Shown: piece after piece, positions 10,024-20,867 of the stretch | Layout of the letters: each line of letters begins with the position of its first letter | Position numbering within the stretch: the stretch's first letter is position 1 | DNA from: Doryteuthis pealeii | Lineage: Eukaryota > Mollusca > Cephalopoda > Myopsida > Loliginidae | Assembly: GCA_023376005.1 (NCBI GenBank) | Contig: CM042157.1 | Coordinates: 63,119,587-63,183,586 of the forward strand | DNA: 64,000 nt | Direction: 5' to 3' | Made by a program: the position numbers and the translations under genes | The notes under the pieces: generated by a model | Told to the model about the DNA's origin: nothing | What the model saw: the letters and a program-made list of their open reading frames with translations, nothing else | The model's database searches: none

Positions 10024-10531
10024 TTATTATTACTTGCTGTCCATCGTATCCAATGATGACACCACGCAAATCATTTTCCTCCAATTTATTCGGTCTCTGA
10101 TTGCGTCTTGCCAACTGCCTATGGGGATATTCAAGTCCTTCAGGTTTCTTTTGATGTTGTCTTTGTACCTGAGCTTTGGTCTACTGATTCCATGTGATCC
10201 CTCTCTCAGTCGTGAGTACAGAATCTGCTTTGGTAGCCTGTCATCCCCAAGTCTGTTTAAGTGGCCAGCCCATCTCAGGTTGCGCTGGACAAGTATTTCG
10301 TGCATGCCAGGGAGTCCAGTTCTCTTCAGGATGATCCTGTTTGAAACATGTTGCCACCACTTGACATTTAATATACTGTGCAAGTGACACATCTAGTAGA
10401 CATGTAGTCTATGGGCATCCACTTTGTATACCGTCCAGGAGGGTTGAGAAAACTATGGCACAGTATACTGCACACTTAATTTTCAAGTAGATGTCTCTGT
10501 TTAACCAGACTCGCCTCTTCTTATTGATTAC
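10024..10531 (-). mobile_element. 5'-truncated LINE inserted in Helitron, 11-bp TSD
   Basis: The direct repeats agaaatcaata at 10013-10023 and 10532-10542 are perfect. On the minus strand the insert is 508 bp, 5'-truncated, and ends in an aataataata-type tail, as expected of target-primed reverse transcription. It encodes the RT C-terminus described at 10030-10392. Confidence 0.9.
10030..10392 (-). pseudogene. LINE ORF2 C-terminal fragment (120 aa open frame)
   Basis: The frame reads VQRNLRWAGHLNRLGDDRLP, then KQILYSRLREG, RPKLRYKDNIKRNLKDLNI and WQDAIRDRINWRKM. This is the RWxGH..DDRLPK..L..G.R..G....RYKD...L layout found after the RT domain in many invertebrate LINEs. Upstream minus-strand sequence to about 10510 continues the homology (KIKCAVYCAIVFSTLLDG-like) but is out of frame. 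No catalytic RT motif remains, so it is dead. Confidence 0.8.
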
Positions 10532-10621
10532 AGAAATCAATAACACCATGTAATTATCTTTAATAATCTCGTTTTGTTAAAACCAGTGTGCAAATTATCC
10601 ACGCCATATACTATGTTAACC

Positions 10622-10920
10622 TATGGAGGTGCATGGTTAGTTAGTCGTGGGAAATGGACTCGTCTACTCTAGTTCAAATCCTGAACGAAGCTGTTTGCAT
10701 TTCATATAGCGCTAGTACCCTTGGGAAAGGTATGCATCCATCTATTCTCTCTCCAGATATAGGTAAATAGTAGGGCTGATTGGTCTCTTTAACCTTGGTT
10801 AGGTAACCAGTCTAGGAGAAGGAAAACTCTGAATTCAAACCTATTAAACGTTGCTTAAGAAATTGACCCTGTGTTGCATCCTGGCTGTGCGAAGGGTTTG
10901 GTAAATGTATATATACCATG
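10622..10920 (+). mobile_element. tS2 SINE, full length, 16-bp imperfect TSD
   Basis: Flanks atatactatgttaacc (10606-10621) and atataccatgtaaacc (10921-10936) differ at two of 16 bases. The tRNA-like head has gtgggaaatggactcg and box B agttcaaatcc; the body carries cccttgggaaaggtatg, ggttaggtaaccagtcta and gaaggaaaactctgaattc; it ends gggtttggtaaatgtatata. Confidence 0.85.
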
Positions 10921-11027
10921 TAAACCTTTATTTCTTAGGTGGGCCATTCAGAAGGCACTGTGAGCCACATGTGGCCCATGGGCCTGTTTGTCCATGACTC
11001 CTTTATATCAACTCTTACCATCCTATT

Positions 11028-11245
11028 CCACCCAGCCAGAAATCACATTCGTTTTCCTAATCTGCCCCAAATGATAGACTTTGTTTAAATGTAATATTAA
11101 ACATATTTAAAAGTCTTTATTTTAAAGGAAATAACAGGTAACTTTAAATGAAAATGCCATTTTTAGCATTTTTGATAGATCCTTATAGGAATGGAGCTCT
11201 GGACTTAGAAAATTCTCAACAGGATGTTAAGAATTAACAGTGGCC
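11028..11245 (+). repeat. Dispersed repeat R1
   Basis: Single copy in the opposite orientation to 3745-4085: cattcgttttcctaatctgc, taatattaaacatatttaaa, gaaaatgccatttttagc, ggagctctggacttag, aaattctcaacaggatg. Confidence 0.75.
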
Positions 11246-11591
11246 AACCTTTCTTATCTCATGACCTTGTGTCACATCCTGTTTGTAGCTGAAGAGTTAG
11301 TTAGATACATACAGCTCATTAAAGACTATGATTTCTTTTTTTTCTTTTTGTGTTTTTTTTTATTAACAATTCTAATAAAAAAGTATTTCTCATAGTTAAT
11401 ATCCAGAACTACAGGATACAACTAAATATTTGCCATTTTATGCTGACAGCAATAAATTTTTATTATTATAACCATCAGTTCTGTAAACATTTTGTCGTCC
11501 ATGATTCCTGCCTTTATTTACACTGTTTGTTCCTGATGGTATTTCTTGTTTTTATTGGCAAATTAATTTAGATATTTTACAAGCCTCACCC

Positions 11592-11624
<33 letters not shown>

Positions 11625-11644
11625 TGTAGTAGTAGTAGTAATAG
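11246..11644. other. AT-rich spacer with (ATT)n/(GTA)n
   Basis: A triplet run at 11596-11625 passes into gtagtagtagtaat. No other feature supported. Confidence 0.5.
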
Positions 11645-12064
11645 TATACATACAATATAGAATGTCTCTATAAAAGTCATTTATGTCTTTAATGTGTTAA
11701 AAAATAGATATCTGTATCTATATCTATTATTTTGAGAGTAGTGTAGAATTTTAAAAAGTGAATTAGAAATCATACTTGGAGAGATTAAGTCGAATGGGTT
11801 TGAGTGACAAGTGATGACCCAAGGATCAATTTGAGAACTTGGCTGGGTAGTAGTAACTTGTAGTAGTAGACATGGAATATAGAATGTCTCTATAAATGTC
11901 ATTTATGTATTTAATGTGTTAAAAAAATAGATTAGCTGTATCTATTATTTTGAGAGTAGTGTAGAATTTTAAAAAGTGAATTAGAAGTCATACTTGGAGA
12001 GATTAGGTCAAATGGGTTTGAGTGACAAGTGATGACCCAGGGATCAATTTGAGAACTTGGCTGG
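11645..12064. repeat. ~217-bp tandem duplication
   Basis: Two direct copies starting near 11648 and 11866 share atagaatgtctctataaa, attattttgagagtagtg, gagtgacaagtgatgaccca and caatttgagaacttggctgg with few differences. Confidence 0.9.
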
Positions 12065-12369
12065 GATTGGATAGTTTCAGTCATCTATTCAAAAAGTTCT
12101 ATAAGCTAGAAAAATGGTTAAAAAACTTAATCAGTTGGTTCCAAGAATCTAAAATGCACACATTGTTCCCACTATGTACCTTACATGGTGCCAATTCCTC
12201 GATTGCAGTCAGGTTATATGTAAAGAAAAGACGTCTTAGATAAGAATTAATTAAAAGAAGTGTGCACACAAAAGTGTCTTAGCATTTATTCTTCCCAACA
12301 AAGATGTCACCATGTTTAAACAGCAAGATAACGTGAAACCTACAGTGAAATATTATAGTCAAGTCACAC

Positions 12370-12612
12370 TAAAAGCACATGGATAATTTTGGCCATACTA
12401 GATTAACCCACTCCTTCATTCTAAGAGAAGAACCTAAATGTTCATGTGGAAATCGGTATACAATAAAACATATTCTGATTGAATGCACACATCTCTCCCA
12501 AACTCAAATAAAGTTCTACAATGTTAACAGCATGGACAAACTATTTGAAAAAATAGATCCCAAGAGCATATTAAACTTTTTGAAAAGAATTGGCCTCCTA
12601 TCAAGGATGTAA
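12370..12612 (+). pseudogene. LINE ORF2 C-terminus with zinc-knuckle-like tail
   Basis: An open frame of 77 residues contains GHTRLTHSFIL, CSCGNRYTIKHILIECTHL (C-x-C-x(8)-H-x(4)-C, a CCHC-type knuckle) and FYNVNSMDKLFE, ending FLKRIGLL..-stop at 12610-12612. This order (GHTRLTH, knuckle, F..N....LF, FL...GL) is the usual end of Jockey/I-like LINE ORF2 proteins. Upstream frame is broken. Truncated relic. Confidence 0.75.
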
Positions 12613-13028
12613 GTTCATAGACCTACAAAAATCACCCACTCACTCTCTTGATGTTCAAATTCTCAACAGAAAACTTGATTTTAAAAAATAACTAAATCCC
12701 TAACACTATACCTAAATACCAATAGAAGCAAGATCTGGAATGATATGCAGGTGGCTGCACACGTGGCAACTGTACCTTACAAAGAAATAAAACAAAACGT
12801 ATTTGGCATAAAATAACCCAATGGGTTGATATGCCGTAAAACCAATCCAACCTACTAACTTTTGATTAAAAGTCCAAAAAAAAGAAAAATAATTTTGATA
12901 CACCCTAATATATATGATTCTAAATTTTATAAGGCTACCTTTTTTAGAAGGATAACATTTTAATGTTGATTTGAAATTGGGCTTTCTCTTTTGTTGCTTA
13001 ACTCTATAGAATTCTATCACTCTTATTT
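12613..13028. other. Unassigned region with one LINE-like SINE tail
   Basis: 12800-12850 holds ggcataaaataacccaatgg and gttgatatgccgtaaaacc, the shared tail, without a recognisable head. The rest is AT-rich and unassigned. Confidence 0.5.
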
Positions 13029-13029
13029 C

Positions 13030-13265
13030 ATAAAACATCTACCTAAGAACCACAGGGTTCTGGGTTTGATACTGGCCCTTGCCAACTCAGCGCATGAGTA
13101 GCACAACTTAGATCTATGCAGTAAAGTGGGGAGCTCATGGTAGGTGTGGCGCTCCACCTCAGATTCAAAAAACAACCTACGTCTACTTGCACTCGTGAAA
13201 AGGAGATACTCCCTCACTATCATGCTGATACCGATGATAGGCCACTCCGCTGACTTTACATACTA
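13030..13265 (+). mobile_element. tS1 SINE, 5'-damaged
   Basis: Starts within the head (ctaagaaccacagggttctg), has box B ggtttgatactgg, and follows the family body to gccactccgctgactttac. Confidence 0.75.
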
Positions 13266-13690
13266 CTACTATTTCATGAATGGAAATTAAAACCTCTTGG
13301 TAACCAGTCTGTTGCTCTGTCCAATGGAGCAGACTTGCAACTCTGTGCATGCGTGCGTGTGCAATAATTCTATATGCACACACACATGCACGTGGATGTT
13401 CATTACAATCTAGACATGAGTTTGTGATATATTTATGTATTTCATCTTCTGATGTCTCTGTTGAACGACGCCCCCCACTTCGTTCAGTGAAACTCCTGAG
13501 GCCTTTTATTGCACATGCCTAAGCCCCCTCCCCCTCCCCAGAAATGAGTTTGGTAGTGTGGGTCCTCTTTCCATTCCCTTGTGAATAACTTTGTGTTGTT
13601 AACATTTTTTTTTACACTTGTGGTTCACTCAAAGTTTCTTTGTGTTGGTAACCCAATCCACTCTCTGGCACTTTGTCTGAATTCTAGTCA
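13266..13690. other. Unassigned spacer
   Basis: Mixed sequence with a C-rich patch (13510-13545). No family match and no coding evidence. Confidence 0.4.
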
Positions 13691-13832
13691 AAAACACACA
13701 CACACACACACACACACATGAAGCAGGGACATGGATAGTAGTATATAAGTGTATGTACAAATACTTTGTGTGTGTGTGTATAAATATGTGTAGATGTGCA
13801 TGTGTGTGTGTCTGTATATATATGTGTGTGTG

Positions 13833-13894
<62 letters not shown>

Positions 13895-14149
13895 GTGTAT
13901 ATTATGTGTGTGTATATACATTGTGTATACCATTATGTGTGTGTATTATACATGTGTGTATACGTGTGTGTATATACATGTGTGTATACCATTGTGTGTG
14001 TGTATATACATGTGTGTATACCATTGTGTGTGTATATATACATGTGTGTGTATATATACATGTGTGTGTATACCATTGTGTGTGTCTGTATATATACATG
14101 TGTGTGTATACCATTGTGTGTGTGTGTCTATATACATGTGTATGTATAC

Positions 14150-14190
<41 letters not shown>

Positions 14191-14312
14191 ATATATATAT
14201 ATATATGTGTGTATATACATTGTGTGTGTGTATGTATACCATTGTGTGTGTGTGTGAATGTGTATATACATGTGTATGTATACCATTGTGTGTGTGTGTG
14301 TATATACATATA

Positions 14313-14364
<52 letters not shown>

Positions 14365-14431
14365 CTAGATATTGTTTTAGTTTTATGCATATGCTTGTAT
14401 TTTATTTGTAATTCCATCAATAATGTATATT

Positions 14432-14466
<35 letters not shown>

Positions 14467-14470
14467 CTCA
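13690..14470. repeat. Compound (CA)n/(TG)n/(TA)n microsatellite block
   Basis: Includes (CA)n at 13692-13718, (TA)n at 13837-13887, a higher-order ataccattgtgtgtgtgt array with period about 40-50 bp (13930-14300), and further (TA)n at 14318-14360 and 14440-14466. Long open frames here are artefacts. Confidence 0.95.
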
Positions 14471-14713
14471 TTCTCCCATGCATATATGGGAAATAAAGCA
14501 CACTCACACATTACTTTTATTTGTTTATTGTGTGTGTATGCCTCACCTCACCTCATTGTTTCTTGCATCATTTGCATATATGTACACATGTTTGTATATC
14601 ATACTTATATTTATGTATATTCATACATATATAACGTTACCGTCATGTAGACATGAAGTAAACAGCCCTTGGTAACTGATGATTTCTCTCCTATGTAATT
14701 TTTGAACCAAATA

Positions 14714-14717
<4 letters not shown>

Positions 14718-14778
<61 letters not shown>
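14718..14778. repeat. (GA)n microsatellite
   Basis: About thirty uninterrupted ga dinucleotides. Confidence 0.97.
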
Positions 14779-14781
<3 letters not shown>

Positions 14782-15061
14782 ATAGATAATATAGTGATTT
14801 AGTTTATGCATGTGCATATGTGATTGTATTTACATATAACTACATCAATAAGTCACTAGGCTAATAATGAAAAAAGAAAAGAAAAACATTTACACAAGAA
14901 ATATTCAATTTTTCAACATGACCTCCATCCCTTGTCAATGCACTTTATCCATTGTTGACTATCAATCACATAAAACAAACATTATTCTGTAAAAATTTCT
15001 GATCAAATTTCAGATTTTTTCATTATTATTTATTTTTCCATTATTAGTCTAGTGACTTATT

Positions 15062-15585
15062 GGTACCATTATAGTATGTGGCCTACAAAATCATGTCTCT
15101 CTTATAGTATATGGCCTACCTTTTGAATGTGGCCTACAAAATCATGTCTCTCTTATAGTATATGGCCTACCTTTTGAATGTGGCCTACGAAATCATGTCT
15201 CTCTTATAGTATATGGCCTACCATAAAAAGCATATTATAATAACTTCTAACCCTAACCCTATTTCAGAATTTTAGAATATTTTAATTAACCTAACCCCTA
15301 ACCGTAACCCTATTTCAGAATTTTAGATTATTTTAGAATTAAATAAATCTCTGATTCATGTAAATTATGGATAAATTCTTTTTAATTATTCTTAATTACT
15401 ATATACAGCTTATGAGTGAATTGCATTTCTTGAAATTGAATATATGTGAAAAATAATTAGTTTCAATAAATTACCTACTACTTATATCTATAAATATACT
15501 CTTACTGAGGTAGGACACATTCAAACCAGGTAGGCCACATACTATAACAGAATCAAAAAGGTAAGCCACATACTATAACGGCACT
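15062..15585. mobile_element. GG-MITE (ggtaccattatagtatgtgg family)
   Basis: Left end ggtaccattatagtatgtgg and right end ccacatactataacggcact are inverted matches of the TIR seen at 44195-44882. The left third has an internal direct repeat of about 66 bp (catgtctctcttatagtata, gcctaccttttgaatgtgg). The core holds ctaaccctaaccctatttcag. Flanking target duplication not clear here. Confidence 0.75.
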
Positions 15586-15699
15586 CATTATTCTGTAAAG
15601 ATTTCGGGTCAAATTTCAGCTAATATCAGCTTACATGATCCACCCTCATGATTGCTATATGAAATATAAGATTATATTGATACCAGTAATGCTGATAGC

Positions 15700-15995
15700 T
15701 TTTTGATTTAGTGCGTCCTGGGACGAACATATTTGCTTTGAATGAGTTCCCGGGAAAATTTATGGGTCCCAAATAAAGTTTCTTAATAGATTGTAGGGTT
15801 TTTATTTATGATCTGGAAAAATAAATAAAGCGGTCTAACTCCTACCTTGTAATCTATCCTGTGTAATTCGTTTCTAAGAAACTCTTTAAATGTATTTACA
15901 GTTAGCTTGAAATGGTCAGGGAAGAAAAAAGAAAAACACTGGGATGCATGGATATGATTTTTCTGTGTCCTTTTAGATTTTTGTGCGTCAGGGAC
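15700..15995 (+). repeat. Dispersed repeat R3
   Basis: Begins gatttagtgcgtcctgggac, contains ttcccgggaaaatttatggg, and ends near gtgcgtcagggacgcag. A reverse copy lies at 50868-51170. Matching ends in inverse order suggest an eroded DNA element, but this is not proven. Confidence 0.6.
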
Positions 15996-16400
15996 GCAGG
16001 ATTCATATCTATCATGTTGATACACATGCAAACACATGTATAGGTACACTTAGGAGCTATTGCAAAATAGTTCAATATGTAAAAATTTAACTCTCTCTCA
16101 CTCTTTCTTGAAAGGGGGGTTTTAAAATATTTACGTTGATTTGCCGATAAAAATCGGGGGGGGGGCTTTAGAATATCTACATTAATTTGTGGACAAAAAA
16201 ATGACAAAAATATGACTTGGAAAACATCTAAGTTAGGCTGGAAATTCGCGTGATGCTGACTCGCTAAAACATAGCGTAAATAAAGGCAGGAGGCCGGAAC
16301 AACATAGATCAAAATTATCAAAATATATTCCGTAATTCACAATTTCAATATTACAAATAAAACAAATATGTAATTTTTTTTTTTTTTTCAATTCATTTGT
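15996..16400. other. Unassigned region with Hel-C-like scrap
   Basis: 16050-16110 (aggagctattgcaaaatagt) matches part of the Hel-C Helitrons at 21290 and 39569. There is a G-run at 16155-16163 and a T-run at 16374-16389. Confidence 0.4.
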
Positions 16401-16404
16401 GATC

Positions 16405-16550
16405 TACTAGAAAAAAAGAAGTTAGGGTTAGGTAGGTTAGTTTAATGGGAAAATAATGGATAGTTTATATATTGGAATGTAAACAACTAGATAGATCACA
16501 TATTGGATTAGAAACCATTCGGTAGATCACATATTGGAAGAGCACCAAAA
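16405..16550. repeat. MITE core with gttagggttaggtagg motif
   Basis: gatctactagaaaaaaagaa, gttagggttaggtagg and tttaatgggaaaataa are shared with the core of the GG-MITE at 25860-26053 and, reversed, with 38530-38590. Terminal repeats not identified here. Confidence 0.5.
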
Positions 16551-16619
16551 TTATCATACAAAAAAATTGTTGCAAAAAATTATGTAAGAATTTACCAAAA
16601 ATAATCACAGTAATTAAAA

Positions 16620-16998
16620 CTTGGTAATCCAAAATTTCAGGATTGCTGGTCCGGATTTAGCTTGAAATGTTTTTAATTTGCTTACAGAGTCTGCCAGATT
16701 CCAAAATGGTATGATATGTTGGGCTATGGCCTCTAGGAGTAAAGAAACTTGGTAATCCAAAATTTCAGGATTGCTGGTCTGGATTTAGCTTGAAATGTTT
16801 TTAATTTGCTTACAGAGTTTGCCTGATTCCAAAATGGTATGATATGTTGGGCTATGGCCTCTAGGAGTAAAGAAACTTGGTAATCCAAAATTTCAGGATT
16901 GCTGGTCTGGATTTGGCTTGAAAGGTTTTTAATTTGCTTACAGAGTTTGCCTAATTCCTAAATGGTATGATATATTGGGCTATGGCCTCTAGGAGTAA
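16620..16998. repeat. Three-unit 128-bp tandem repeat
   Basis: Units start at 16620, 16748 and 16876 with cttggtaatccaaaatttca and end gctatggcctctaggagtaa. Identity is high and the period exact. Confidence 0.95.
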
Positions 16999-17324
16999 AA
17001 TTGAAAAAATGTGATACACTGACATTCACATTTATAATTAGAGATTTATTTATATCCTAAAAATGAAATAATATCCATTGCTCTATTCATTTTTGTATTA
17101 AGATATTAATTACTTGAAAAATATATATATATAAAAGAGAGAAAGAACATTTTTCCGAATTACCTTTTTGTCTTTTACTGTTTTCCAGTCATTGGATATT
17201 AAATATGCTGATCCCCTTTTTCATTGGAACATTTTATAAAACTAAGAAAATGGAGATTATTTTAACACATAATCAAACAACATAATATTGGGTGAGTTTC
17301 ATTTGTATTTTGAGTCCGAGTAAA

Positions 17325-17375
17325 GTATATTTCTGAAGATGATGTGAATAAACATTGAAATATCAGGATTCTACT
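17325..17375 (+). ncRNA. Hammerhead-like motif, degenerate
   Basis: ctgaaga (17333-17339, CUGANGA core) is followed by atgt..acat (stem II candidate) and gaaatatc (GAA, short ATAT stem III, C17). Stem I has only about three pairs with wobbles and stem II does not abut the core cleanly. Probably an eroded relative of the intact motifs. Confidence 0.3.
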
Positions 17376-17466
17376 TATTTCAATATGATTTTGTTTTTAA
17401 AGAATTACATTTTCTTAATTGCATTTTTCTAAGCAATGCGTTTAATTTTTAGATACATTTCTAGTC

Positions 17467-17560
17467 ATTGATTAAACTTAGTTTAGCACAAGGCCAGATG
17501 TATAGAGTCCCTCAGTGAGAATCAGACTCACTAATAATGATCACTGGGTCACTAACTATT
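17467..17560 (-). mobile_element. tS4 SINE fragment
   Basis: tagcacaaggccagatgtat, then agtgagaatcagactcact, the reverse of the tS4 T-arm region. Confidence 0.55.
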
Positions 17561-17589
17561 GCATTTTTTAACATTATCAGAGTATCTAT

Positions 17590-17735
17590 TTACCCAACAG
17601 GAAAGGTAGAAATCTACTCCCTTCCTCCCCTAGCTATAGGTTAGATAGTATTACTGCTGTTCTTCTTCAAGGATAGCTTTGCCATTAAATAACCCACAAA
17701 GGTTGATATGCCATTAAAGAAATTAACCAAACCAA
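17590..17735 (+). mobile_element. tS5-type SINE 3' half
   Basis: agctataggttagatagt, tactgctgttcttcttcaag and gccattaaataacccacaaa plus gttgatatgccattaaag, in tS5 order. Head missing. Confidence 0.65.
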
Positions 17736-17749
17736 ACCAATTTATCCAA

Positions 17750-17972
17750 TCCTTCTACTATGAGCAGGATGTGACACAAGGTCAATTATTTAAACGGAAT
17801 ACAGCTAGTTTGAATTTTGATTTTTGTCTTTTAGACCGGTTGCTGTACCAAGGCTAAACAGCCTTGTCTACCCTACTATTTTGCCCATAGCTGAAGGGAG
17901 GAGGAGGAGGAATGGATTCATACCTTTCCCAAGAGTATTAGTGCAAAGTGAAATGCCAACAACCTCTTCCAG
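17750..17972 (-). mobile_element. tS2 SINE, reverse
   Basis: Plus strand reads gagcaggatgtgacacaagg, gaccggttgctgtaccaagg, ctaccctactattttgccc and ttcatacctttcccaagagt: the tS2 body in reverse. Its 5' head is cut off near 17972. Confidence 0.75.
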
Positions 17973-17984
17973 GATTTGCCATGA

Positions 17985-18142
17985 CATGCAACACTCCACT
18001 TTGGCCCATAGTTAGGCTAGATGGGTGGTCGGAGAGGCCTATATGATTGTCCCTACTTTATTGCCCTTATGGCAAAACTCAACCCTTTTTATCATATATA
18101 TGCAAGAAGGCGGTGGCTGTGGGTCTTAGTGTTCTGGGTATG
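17985..18142 (+). mobile_element. L580 internal fragment
   Basis: catgcaacactccactttgg, ggctagatgggtggtcggag and tttttatcatatatatgc with a deletion between the second and third blocks. Both ends truncated. Confidence 0.65.
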
Positions 18143-18144
18143 AT

Positions 18145-18685
18145 GCCTTTTATATGATCTTCTTGAGCCTGGACTATTGTGTCTTTTATACAATCTTCTT
18201 GAGCCTAGATTATTGAGTATGATCTTCATGGGCCTGGATTATTGAGTAACTTATGCGATCTTCTTGAGCCTGGATTATTGAGTATTTTATATGATCTTCA
18301 TGGGCCTGGATTATTGAGTACCTTTTGTGATTTTCTTGAGCTCAGAATGTCGAATAACTTAGTCTGGAATATTGTCTGGCTTGTTGGAATCACAAGGTTC
18401 CGGGTTTGATACTGGTCCCCGCCAACTCAGCGCATGAGTAGTACAGATTGGATAATCTGATCTGTGCGGTAAAGGCGGTAGGTGTGGTGCTCAACTTCAG
18501 GAAAAAAAACAGACAATTTCCCTGGTCTAGCGCTAGCAAAAAGGGGATAGACTTCCATCGCTGTCCGGCTGATACCAACAAAAGGCCACTCAGTCAAGTT
18601 ATTTTACTTGCTCTTCTTGAGTCTGAAACCTTGCATATCTTATATGATCTTCTTTAATCCGGAATATTGAACTTAAACTCTTAAC
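18145..18685. repeat. ~36-bp minisatellite interrupted by tS1
   Basis: Units of gatcttcttgagcctggatt then attgagtatcttatat run to about 18368. They resume at about 18603-18680 (cttgctcttcttgagtctg) after the tS1 copy. Confidence 0.8.
18372..18600 (+). mobile_element. tS1 SINE, head-truncated
   Basis: ggttccgggtttgatactgg (box B area), gcgcatgagtagtacag, ctggtctagcgctagcaa, ggggatagacttcc. Inserted in the minisatellite. Confidence 0.75.
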
Positions 18686-18689
18686 TTCC

Positions 18690-18935
18690 TAAACGCCTCA
18701 TTCCACCCGGCCAGAAGTCACATAGATTTTCCTAATCTACCCCAAATGATAGCCTTTGTTTAAATGTAATATTAAACATATTTAGCAGTCTTTGATTTAT
18801 GGGAAATAACAAGTAACTCTAAATGAAAAGGCCATTTTTTAGCCATTTTTTGATAAATCCTTATAGGAATGGGGCTCTGGAGGAATGGGGACTCTGGACT
18901 TTAAAAAATTCTCAACAGGATGTTAGAGTTAATTT
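18690..18935 (+). repeat. Dispersed repeat R1
   Basis: gccagaagtcacatagattt, ccccaaatgatagcctttg, taatattaaacatatttagc, ggaatggggctctgg, aaaaattctcaacaggatg. A further scrap of the R1 end lies at 19251-19282. Confidence 0.75.
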
Positions 18936-19332
18936 AAACAAAAGTGAAAAGAGAAAATTATATATATTTAATTGTTTATGTTATGATTTTATTTACTGCT
19001 AAATTACCATATCTGCCTTCTCGGAAAAATAACATAAATAAGTACAATAATGAAATCTCCATGTACCCAGACTTTGTGGACACCCTGTAGAAATTAATTT
19101 TCTTCTAAATGGATTTATTGTTTCTTGTAGAACATCATAAAGGGTGGTCAAAAGTCTTGTCACCTCTACTTGTTGTTTTAGATTTCATTATTAATACTAT
19201 ATATTTTTTGTTTTAGTAGCATAGTATATAATTTATGTAATTATTTTATGGGCTCTGGACTTAAAAAATTCTCAACAGGATTTAAAGCATATAGTAAAAT
19301 AGCACTCAGTTTAAAATATTGGGCTCATGAAT
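18936..19332. other. Unassigned AT-rich spacer
   Basis: Apart from the R1 scrap at 19251-19282, nothing recognised. Confidence 0.4.
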
Positions 19333-19340
19333 GCAAAGGG

Positions 19341-19623
19341 GGTAAAAAAGAACAATTTCCTCGTAAATTCCTACCATAAAATAAACTGAACCCTCATTTT
19401 ATGTCCGTGTTTTTGCAATAAATGTTTTATTTTTCTTGCACCCGTTATTTTGCAATACTAAATATATTTTCTTTATTTGTTAAAGAATAAAGAATCAAGA
19501 AAATATATTTAGTATTGTAGAGTGGCGGGTGCAGGGGGAGTGGGTCATTTATTGCAAAAAGCACGGACAAAAGGAGGGTTTATTTTATGGTAGGAATTTA
19601 CAAGGAAATTGTTCTTCTTTACC
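19341..19623. mobile_element. GG-MITE, long-TIR type, 8-bp TSD
   Basis: The flanks gcaaaggg (19333-19340 and 19624-19631) are identical. Ends ggtaaaaaagaacaatttcc and ggaaattgttcttctttacc are inverted repeats, and pairing continues for about 120 bp per arm (taccataaaataaac / gtttattttatggta). It is 283 bp with no coding capacity. The superfamily is unassigned; 8-bp duplications fit hAT or Merlin-like elements. Confidence 0.85.
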
Positions 19624-19631
19624 GCAAAGGG

Positions 19632-20130
19632 TTAAATAGATTTTGAAGCGAACACAATTTAATAGTAAGGTAATTAGCGTAACATTTTGACTAAAAGTTC
19701 AGTTTTGTAACTTGAGAATAAGTGCCCCCCCCAAAAAAAAAAAAAAATGTTGACTTTTTCTTCTTTTTTCAAATATGCAAATCTAAAAAATAAAATAAAA
19801 TTTAATAAAAAAAAAGGGAAAAAATTAATATATTTTCTGAAGTCTTTGTTAAATATATGCCTTTGGATTTTTTCATTTTTTTTTTTGTTCCCCCTAGTTA
19901 TTTAGAAATGTACTTTTTGCTTATGTTATTCCTATTACACTCACCCTCCTCGTCTAATGCCAGACTGTAGCCTGATTTTACTCTGCACCCACTAACCTGT
20001 GTGTGTGTGTATTGATGTATATATGTATACATATAGGATTAATGTAAGTATGTCGGGTGTATATCAAAGTTGTACAAACATAATTATGAGTGAGGCCACT
20101 TATTCAGTAAACAAGGAAAGTCTATCTAGC
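19632..20130. other. Unassigned low-complexity spacer
   Basis: C/A-run at 19721-19747, T-runs near 19875-19890, nothing else. Confidence 0.4.
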
Positions 20131-20186
20131 TTGTGTGTGTGTGTGTGTGTGTAAATATGTATACATATACACAATGAAAAATGTTA

Positions 20187-20225
<39 letters not shown>

Positions 20226-20302
20226 CATAAACAAAATTTTTTAATTAGGTGTATACATAAATATCTGTGTCTGTATGTATACACATACGCCATCAACATT
20301 TT

Positions 20303-20335
<33 letters not shown>

Positions 20336-20393
20336 CTAACATTTTTATTGTGTGTGTGTGTGTGTATATATATATATAAACTAACATTTTTAT

Positions 20394-20437
<44 letters not shown>

Positions 20438-20495
20438 ACTAACATTTTTATTGTGGTGTGTGTATATATATATATATATATACTAACATTTTTAT

Positions 20496-20550
<55 letters not shown>
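20130..20550. repeat. Compound (TG)n/(TA)n array with ctaacatttttattgtg unit
   Basis: Five or more copies of actaacatttttattgtgtg alternate with (TG)n and (TA)n blocks; period about 55-75 bp. Confidence 0.95.
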
Positions 20551-20553
<3 letters not shown>

Positions 20554-20623
20554 TTGTAACCCAGAAACAACAGTATATTATAGCAAGATTTTTATCAGAC
20601 CAATACACTTAAAATGCTCATAC

Positions 20624-20827
20624 TCTTAATGTTATTATAACGGAGATTCGGGGTCTGTCTGTAACCGAAATTACGTCCCTGCTAATCTTATATAGAAACC
20701 AATTAAAATATAATCAAAATAAGTGTAATTTTTTAATATGCCTTCCTATTTAATTTTGTTAGTTTTTATAATTTAATATATTTCATTATATTAATACTTA
20801 CGCTTGTAGGGTGCATATTCTAGCTAG
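20624..20827 (+). mobile_element. Short Hel-A Helitron derivative
   Basis: 5' part ttattataacggagattcgg with gtctgtaaccgaaattacg, 3' part cttgtagggtgcatattc..gctag then T at 20828. Core deleted relative to 27325-27976. Confidence 0.65.
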
Positions 20828-20867
20828 TTTAGATAATAAACCAATTTCCAGTCCACCTTTTCGGGCT

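Larger units (their letters stand above)
9813..10945 (-). mobile_element. Hel-A Helitron relic carrying a LINE and a SINE
   Basis: Three pieces of one Hel-A copy, in order: 9813-10023, 10532-10621 and 10921-10945. They match the copy at 48799-49279 (gcaagcatttaagttttaat, agaataaaaccataatatta, gtaaacctttatttcttag). The pieces are separated by a LINE with an 11-bp duplication and a tS2 with a 16-bp one. Terminal hairpin degenerate; 5' end lost after 10945. Confidence 0.75.

Noticed and set aside
15245..15310. Telomeric repeat tract (ctaaccctaaccc)
   Set aside because: Only two or three imperfect units inside a MITE; also at 38570, 44320 and 44595.
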